From: CAYWRZ01 sp964460845
Lineage (GTDB): Bacteria; Bacteroidota; Bacteroidia; Flavobacteriales_D; UBA2798
Assembly: GCA_964460845.1 (NCBI GenBank)
Contig: CAYWRZ010000018.1
Coordinates: forward strand, 1 to 55,617
DNA length: 55,617 nucleotides
Reading direction: 5' to 3'
In this document: piece after piece, positions 49,909 through 55,617 of the stretch
Layout: every line of letters begins with the position of its first letter
Position numbering within the stretch: position 1 is the first letter of the stretch
Position numbers and translations under genes: made by a program
Notes under the pieces: generated by a model
Told to the model about the DNA's origin: nothing
Database searches by the model: none
The model's input: only the letters and a program-made list of their open reading frames with translations

Positions 49909-52900
49909 TTAGCTACCACCATACACTTCTTTATATACTTCACAGCCTTTGCTGTCGGTAAAACGGATTTGCACGCCATACAGCGAAATCGAACTGACGG
50001 AGATGGAAAAGCCCATTACCGTTACTTCGGGATCGCCGTACAGCACCAAATAGTCGATGTAATAAGGCGGTACACCTCCGCTAAGAATCAGCTCTTCTCC
50101 ATCCTGCGTCACCTCAAGCGCGCAATCGGGTTTTTCACAAAATTCAAGGGCTTTCTGCATCACCAGGTTATTACCCTGACTTACCTTCACACTCGTTCGC
50201 CCACTGTGCGACTGTGTCGAAATAAGCTGTGGCCCCGATCCGTCAAATTTGAAATGATTGTCGGCACAGGGACTGAAACCGTAATCTTCAAATCCGTCGA
50301 AGCCTATATCGCGGTACCTCGCATTGGCAGCTACCGAAGTAGCCAGCGTTTGCCGGTAGCCGAATGTAGCGGCCGAATAACGCCCCAGGGCATCGCGGTT
50401 TTCGAGCTCCTGTCCGAAATTGCTAAACTCGGTCACTTCCGAAGTATAGGTCCAGTTGCGACTATCCACTTCCCAGGCTGGTCCGTTGAGGCGGTAATAA
50501 GGCGTGTAAGAAGTAAACACCCCGTCGCGGCGTATCTGCGTGTTATTGTTGTACTGACTTTGCGTCCGTTCCGAAAGGTGCAGCAGCGATTTTTTCATGC
50601 GCCAGTTACCCCTCGTACCCAGCACATAAGGATTGGTCGTGGTAAGTGCCAGTCCGGCGTCGTTGTCGAAGCAATCGCAGAACGAACGCCATTCGTCGCT
50701 GTATTCGACTGCCGAAGCCTGCAGCACATTTTTGAAAAGATTGCCTTTGAATGCGGTCAACGGGTTACTGAGTGTGGTAATGGAAGCGATGGGTACCGAA
50801 GGCATATTTTTCCGCCCCGATCGCAGTATTTTTACCGTATGTGCTCCGTTTACCGGCGTACCGTATTTATCGACCACCGTAAGCTGATTCTGCACCACAT
50901 CGGTCACCCAGCCGCGCAAACTGCTTCCCAGCTTCAGCTCATCGCCGGGCACAAAGAGCGCAGCCGCCATCGGATGCGTGGTTATTCCTGCGCTAAAATT
51001 GAGCGTCCCTACCGAAATGCCCTGGTTTTTATACGCCTGTCCCATACCCTGATAATACCAGTGCGCAGGGTAAGTCAGGGTGTAAATCGCATCGTTAAAA
51101 TTGGTAGTGGTCGAAGTAAGCAGCACCTCTCCTGTTTCGGAATCATAAGCCATGTTTCGGGTCGAAACCACCGAACCCAAATCGCGGGCCACCACCTCGT
51201 CGAGTATGCCGAAACGCTGTATCACTTTGGTAGTCGTCGCGCTGCGAAACTGTGTCGCATCTTTGGACGAAGAAGGCAGGAAAATAGGCACGGGTCCCAC
51301 CGGAATAAACAGTACGAACGCCTCTACGTTGAGGTTGAGCGCATCATTCACTGACTCGCTTTCCGAATGCCGCATATCGGCCACCATATCAAAGAATACG
51401 CCTACCTGTGCCTGCGACACGTTACCCTGAGGGCTTATCACATCGACCGTATTGACCAATTTGAAAGAGCCGTTGCTATACGCTTCTTTCCGGTACTTGT
51501 ATTCGACCGAGGTAATCGGTGTGGTTTGACCTTCGGGATACACTTCCTGCCGTTTGGGCTTGCCGTGCATATCGTTGGTCTCGACCACAAAACCCTGCGT
51601 AGCGGTGAGGTGATCGCGCGAGTTGATATTCAGCATGGAAGCGATACTGAACGGATTGGTTTTATTCCGTTCTATCTCCCTGTCGGTACGCCTTGCAATG
51701 GTGGGGAAATCTTTGGCCGTGTAAAATTCGTGTACCACATACCCCGTAGCAGTGCGTGCCGATCCGGGCTTCGGGCGATTGCTTACCCTAACCCGGCTGT
51801 AGCCCACTCCCGGCGAAGGGAAAAAGCTTTCGCCACGGGGTTCTTCCTGGTACATCTTGTTGTCGGGCGCGAGCAGGTTTTCCTGTGTAAAAGCAATAGG
51901 CTGCTTCCAGGGATTTTCTTCTCCCCCTATCTGCGGCTCGTACGAAGCCACACCCGAAGAGGAACCGTCGGGAAGGGTGTACGAATAATTTTGCCCATAA
52001 AGCGCATCCGATGCCGAAGCGTTCATCTGCGACCAGTTGTCGGTAATAGCCACGCTTTTCACCCTTGCGCCACCACCTAACTTCGCTTTATTAGGATTGT
52101 TCAGTCGAATCCAGCTTTTGCCGGTCATAAGCCTGTTGCCTACTCCTTTATCCTGATACAAAAATTTGTTAGGGCCTTTTACAAATTCGGTCACGTTGGC
52201 GATCAGGTCGGCCAGCAAATTGGCGGTAAGCAGCTCTCTTATCAGTTGTTCGCCGAAACCGGTAGCGCTTGGCAAGGCATAATCGTACACAAAACGTTGC
52301 AGGTACAAACGGCCAAACTGAATAGCGGCCTTTACCATAGGATTGCGCGAAGCGCCCGTTTCGGCATCGTTAAAATTGACCGGACGGAGCCGTACATAGC
52401 CGTAATCGGTACCACCAATGTTCGTAATGCCGTATTCGACCGGTTCGGCATAGCCGTAGGTGTAATCGTAAGCAGACGAAGTCATACGCATTAATCCCCG
52501 GAAATACACTGTATTTACTTCCGAAAAATAGTCGCTGATCGAAAAATCCGATCCGGAGGGCAGCTCAAACAACAGCCTTTTGCTTCCATCTACAATATCT
52601 ACAGGAGTAGGCGAAGAATAAACGGTATTGTCGAACCCGACTATGCGGAACATCTGCATGGCCCGTTTGTGCTGCACATACGCATAATCGTCGCTTTCGT
52701 ATTCGACGTCGATTTTTCCGCCCGAAGGAAGATATACGCCCGTGAGCAGCCAGGATTGGGCATACTGATCGGCCAGGACTTTATCCTGAATCACATAAGG
52801 ATATTCGGCATTGTTGAGTGCGTCGCTGATACCGCAGCCGTTGGTATTGGGCTTGTAATTGCCCCAACGGTCATAGCCTTTCGGATCGTAAGCGGGATTC

Positions 52901-55446
52901 TGCGTGCTGTAAGTAAACTCGTACGGACTAAGCCTTGCTTTGTGCGAATTCTGATACGTGAAATACACTTTGCGAAGTGTAAGCTTGCCTTTATTTTGGT
53001 TGATGTCGTTGCCGTTGACCATTTCGGCTACGCCGCTGTTATTGGGCACATTCGGACATAGCGAATAATCGTATTCGAAATGCGCTTCTTTGAGCGGAAT
53101 AGCCGTAAGCGGATTAGCCTGATAATCGCGACGGGTATAAAAGCTGATTTTGCGCAGCAGCATCGAGGGTTTGCTTACATCAGCTCCGCCGTTTTCATCT
53201 AACACCCCAAAGGCATCTTTACGCGCTTCGAGATGAAATACGGCGATATAATTTTTGGATTCTATCGTTTCGATGTACCAAATTTCTTTCGAGCCGTAGG
53301 TATAGCTGGCGCGGTCGTCGGTAGGATCGGTTTTGAGTCCTTCGCTGAAATTGGCGGTATTGGCTTCTACCGGTGTACGCCAGCCGTAATCGCTGTAAGC
53401 GCGGGTATAAGTGAATTTGGTGTAATAGCCCAGATCGCCTATCGAAGGCCCTTTGATTTCGTCCGAATCGACATAATCGGGGCTTAGCACGGCGGTGAGC
53501 AGGTAGCTGTGCGCATAGCCGGGAGTTTCGGTCGCGCTGTAATAATTATCCATTCCGTGCGAGTTATTGACGCTATTGCTCCGCCCGGGGAGGTAAGTCA
53601 CGAGTCCGGTGGCACAGTTGCCTGTGAGTCCGTTTTGACCGTACACATCTTTACCTACGGCAAAGCTCACCTCTTTCTGATAGGTATTGTAAGCGGCAAT
53701 GCCATACACATAACGCATCCCGTCGGTGCCGTACGAAGTCACTTCAGCGATGTGGTGATTAGGTGCGTTGTACGAATCGGGATGCGCGGCATTGAGGCCC
53801 ATTCCGTCTTGGAGCTCCTGCCGGGTAAGCGGGTAAATAACCTGATTGCGCTTTTCGCGATGCTGCCGGTAGTTAACCTGCGGAATGGCACGGGTTTGAC
53901 CATTATCGAGTGTTATCTGATCCCGAAGTGTGGTATGAAAACGGGTGGAACGATCGAGGCTAAAACGTGAGGCTCTGTCGCCGCCAAATTTGTCGTAAAA
54001 TGAAGCATCGCTCTCGACCGATTTTTCGTTTGCTTCTTTGAAATACCAGGTTTCATGATCTACGCGATTACCCGATTTTCCGTATTTGAGCTTTTGGGCG
54101 GCGGGATTTTCGGTCCAGGCACGCGAAGCCGTCCGACTGCTGTTGACCGAAAAGCTTGCACCTCCATGCAACAGATTACCGGCACCAAATTCGGCACCTA
54201 TATCGTATCCCTCGCTGGTAGAATGGGTATAAGGATCATAGACATATCCTACCTCGCTGCGAAAAGGACGATAGCTACCCCCTATGCCCTGCCCCGATAC
54301 CGAATACAGATCGTAGGTAAGATTGGCAAGTGGAAGATTGGGTGTAGCTGCGGTAAACTCGCCGTCGTTCTCGCGGTTAAAATCAAGCAAAGCATTCTGA
54401 TTATACGCAGCGGCTTCGAGGTGCATGTAACCATAAGCATTGTTCGTCCTCGCGGTAGAGGCGAGCTTTTGTCCGTCGTAAGAGCCGCCCACATAACCCG
54501 AATTATGCGCCCCGAATATAGCCGAACCCGCCTGAAAACGCCCGCGAATAGACACATTGTGCATGGGCATAGACACCGAGGGAATATAAGTGGTCATTCC
54601 GAGGTTAAAACTGCCCCCCACGCTCATAAAGGCATCACTCTGGCGATCATTTTTCGTATTGTTTTTATCGCTGTTCTTTTTCTCGTACTCGATCCCGGTA
54701 TTCACCGAAAGCTGACGCACCCCGGCGCGGGTGTTAAACGCGCTTCCGACACCGGTTCGCAATACGGAATTGTATTCGTTATCTCCTTTTTCGCTCAAGG
54801 TCAGTCCCAGTGAAATATTGGGCGCTACGGTAAGTCCGTTTTCGCTGCTCGACGTAATGCCTAAAGAACCGCTGAGCGGGGTTTTGACTCCGCCACGAAG
54901 CTGCGCACCCACGGTTTGTTCAATCCCCAAACCGTAATAGGTACTGTAATTGATCGCCAAATCGTAAGAAACGGATCCGGCAAACAAATTCGCACCGAAA
55001 AATTCATTGCTCAGTCCGGCATTGACGCCGAAATTTCGTATGGGCTTTACATTAAATGTTTTGGTGACAGGTTCGCCGCGAAAATCGTCGGGCAAGCCGC
55101 GCATCGAACGGTTAATCACACCCGGATTCAGGCTCCAGCCCAGGCCTACCCAGGTCGCCTCCTGATCCATCGATACGTTGCCGCTATAAGCGAGATTGAG
55201 CGGATAGCCGTCCATGTCCATCAGCGGAATATTATAGCTGAAATCGCCGCTGAACAGATCGACCATATCGGAAGTATCGATAGCCTGAAAGCCCGACACT
55301 TCGGGTTGCGAGGGCCCACCCGTAAGCGCGTACGCACAGGTCGGATAGCACACTTCGAAAAGCAGGCTGCAAACCATATACATCGCCAGCGATTTTGCCG
55401 CAAAGCTTTTACGAATAGCTGATAAAATTCCTTTTTTCGTCTTCAT
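49909..55446 (-). CDS. Large secreted Rhs-associated protein (shell or cap partner)
   Basis: 1845-residue class protein from ATG 55446 (MKTKKGILSAIRKSFAAKSL); the signal peptide at about 18-42 argues against the upstream ATG at 55512. The N-terminal VDLFSGDFSYNIPLMDMDGY and WVGLGWSLNPGVINRSMRGL block is typical of Bacteroidota Rhs-associated surface proteins. A long beta-rich middle with porin-like strands (about 120-420) follows, then segments related to YD proteins (LKLVNTVDVISPQGNVSQ-like). The last 150 residues include CEKPDCALEVTQDGEELILS and a short beta domain. No toxin motif, no sorting domain recognised. First complete gene of the operon. Confidence 0.85.
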   Translation of the reverse strand: MKTKKGILSAIRKSFAAKSLAMYMVCSLLFEVCYPTCAYALTGGPSQPEVSGFQAIDTSDMVDLFSGDFSYNIPLMDMDGYPLNLAYSGNVSMDQEATWVGLGWSLNPGVINRSMRGLPDDFRGEPVTKTFNVKPIRNFGVNAGLSNEFFGANLFAGSVSYDLAINYSTYYGLGIEQTVGAQLRGGVKTPLSGSLGITSSSENGLTVAPNISLGLTLSEKGDNEYNSVLRTGVGSAFNTRAGVRQLSVNTGIEYEKKNSDKNNTKNDRQSDAFMSVGGSFNLGMTTYIPSVSMPMHNVSIRGRFQAGSAIFGAHNSGYVGGSYDGQKLASTARTNNAYGYMHLEAAAYNQNALLDFNRENDGEFTAATPNLPLANLTYDLYSVSGQGIGGSYRPFRSEVGYVYDPYTHSTSEGYDIGAEFGAGNLLHGGASFSVNSSRTASRAWTENPAAQKLKYGKSGNRVDHETWYFKEANEKSVESDASFYDKFGGDRASRFSLDRSTRFHTTLRDQITLDNGQTRAIPQVNYRQHREKRNQVIYPLTRQELQDGMGLNAAHPDSYNAPNHHIAEVTSYGTDGMRYVYGIAAYNTYQKEVSFAVGKDVYGQNGLTGNCATGLVTYLPGRSNSVNNSHGMDNYYSATETPGYAHSYLLTAVLSPDYVDSDEIKGPSIGDLGYYTKFTYTRAYSDYGWRTPVEANTANFSEGLKTDPTDDRASYTYGSKEIWYIETIESKNYIAVFHLEARKDAFGVLDENGGADVSKPSMLLRKISFYTRRDYQANPLTAIPLKEAHFEYDYSLCPNVPNNSGVAEMVNGNDINQNKGKLTLRKVYFTYQNSHKARLSPYEFTYSTQNPAYDPKGYDRWGNYKPNTNGCGISDALNNAEYPYVIQDKVLADQYAQSWLLTGVYLPSGGKIDVEYESDDYAYVQHKRAMQMFRIVGFDNTVYSSPTPVDIVDGSKRLLFELPSGSDFSISDYFSEVNTVYFRGLMRMTSSAYDYTYGYAEPVEYGITNIGGTDYGYVRLRPVNFNDAETGASRNPMVKAAIQFGRLYLQRFVYDYALPSATGFGEQLIRELLTANLLADLIANVTEFVKGPNKFLYQDKGVGNRLMTGKSWIRLNNPNKAKLGGGARVKSVAITDNWSQMNASASDALYGQNYSYTLPDGSSSGVASYEPQIGGEENPWKQPIAFTQENLLAPDNKMYQEEPRGESFFPSPGVGYSRVRVSNRPKPGSARTATGYVVHEFYTAKDFPTIARRTDREIERNKTNPFSIASMLNINSRDHLTATQGFVVETNDMHGKPKRQEVYPEGQTTPITSVEYKYRKEAYSNGSFKLVNTVDVISPQGNVSQAQVGVFFDMVADMRHSESESVNDALNLNVEAFVLFIPVGPVPIFLPSSSKDATQFRSATTTKVIQRFGILDEVVARDLGSVVSTRNMAYDSETGEVLLTSTTTNFNDAIYTLTYPAHWYYQGMGQAYKNQGISVGTLNFSAGITTHPMAAALFVPGDELKLGSSLRGWVTDVVQNQLTVVDKYGTPVNGAHTVKILRSGRKNMPSVPIASITTLSNPLTAFKGNLFKNVLQASAVEYSDEWRSFCDCFDNDAGLALTTTNPYVLGTRGNWRMKKSLLHLSERTQSQYNNNTQIRRDGVFTSYTPYYRLNGPAWEVDSRNWTYTSEVTEFSNFGQELENRDALGRYSAATFGYRQTLATSVAANARYRDIGFDGFEDYGFSPCADNHFKFDGSGPQLISTQSHSGRTSVKVSQGNNLVMQKALEFCEKPDCALEVTQDGEELILSGGVPPYYIDYLVLYGDPEVTVMGFSISVSSISLYGVQIRFTDSKGCEVYKEVYGGS

Positions 55447-55533
55447 AATGATCCTATTTTCAAGGCAGAAAAACCGAATACGATCTTTCCTAAATACATA
55501 GAGATACCGCACATTTATGGCTTGTGCCGTCTG
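55447..55533. other. Short gap ahead of the Rhs-associated gene
   Basis: 87 bp without a clear -7 box or terminator, so the operon probably starts further upstream, beyond the window. Confidence 0.4.
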
Positions 55534-55617
55534 TTATTTCTCATAATAAAACCTGAGGTAACAATGCTGCTTACGCGCATTGCTCACCCGCAGCTCATAA
55601 TAGCCCGCAGACAACCC
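55534..55617 (-). CDS. 3' end of a gene running in from the right edge
   Basis: 27 codons plus TAA, open to the window edge on the minus strand: GLSAGYYELRVSNARKQHC then YLRFYYEK and stop. The LxAGYYELRV strand pattern resembles the end of secreted Bacteroidota proteins, including some C-terminal sorting domains, but too little is visible to say. It is co-oriented with, and 87 bp from, the Rhs-associated gene, so it may be the first member of the same operon. Confidence 0.7.
   Translation of the reverse strand, partial: GLSAGYYELRVSNARKQHCYLRFYYEK

Noticed and set aside
37421..55422. Many long open frames on the plus strand opposite the Rhs operon (for example 45142-46110 and 49888-51354).
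   Set aside because: They are antisense shadows of GC-balanced, strongly coding minus-strand genes; their products are Arg/His/Ile-rich, match no family and lack promoters.

Overview
The window looks like Bacteroidota chromosome. The evidence is TAnnTTTG-type -7 promoter boxes ahead of many genes, the typical families (LptF/G permease next to tgt, ELWxxDGT, HxlR, DUF2461 and YwqK/MORN proteins), and giant secreted Rhs/YD-repeat proteins. I cannot name a genus. No rRNA, tRNA, CRISPR array or intact transposase was seen.

Left part (1 to about 19.5 kb, balanced base composition) is ordinary chromosome. It holds the 5' part of secA, ispE, an LptF/LptG permease behind tgt, a secreted ELWxxDGT protein, a membrane glycosyltransferase overlapping an ECF sigma factor, and DUF2461. 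Then come three phenylacetate-pathway genes (paaI, a 3-oxoadipyl-CoA thiolase, paaY) with a four-helix-bundle gene among them, a CDF metal transporter, an aldo/keto reductase, a secreted-type protein with a beta/gamma-crystallin domain, a YigZ protein, a HigA-like antitoxin without its toxin, and an orphan pseG-like gene.

Middle part (about 19.6 to 36.7 kb) is AT-rich accessory DNA. It contains a coiled-coil membrane protein, a small membrane protein, a secreted leucine-rich-repeat protein, an HxlR regulator divergent from a QorB-like oxidoreductase, and paralogous secreted MORN-like proteins. From 26.7 to 36.1 kb lies the most interesting feature: an array on the minus strand of small, mostly secreted, immunity-like genes. 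Several are preceded by short broken C-terminal coding remnants, and several are followed by copies of one shared 3' repeat. The core of that repeat is 48 bp and is a rho-independent terminator (copies at 27.6, 29.6, 31.8, 32.0 and 36.0 kb). The array includes an N-terminally truncated Rhs gene whose tip carries a JAMM-like HxH...PSxxD motif, followed by its putative immunity gene.

Right part (36.7 to 55.6 kb) is one minus-strand operon: a partial gene at the edge, a 1846-residue Rhs-associated secreted protein, a 325-residue secreted carbohydrate-binding-like protein ending in a YD-like segment, an intact 3823-residue Rhs protein with about 970 residues of YCF48/BNR-like repeats inside it, and a TPR lipoprotein 6 bp downstream as candidate immunity factor. 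The truncated Rhs is a close copy of the end of the 3823-residue Rhs but has a different tip. My reading is that the full Rhs is the expressed shell, and that the region downstream stores displaced tip/immunity cassettes bounded upstream by Rhs-core homology and downstream by the shared terminator repeat.
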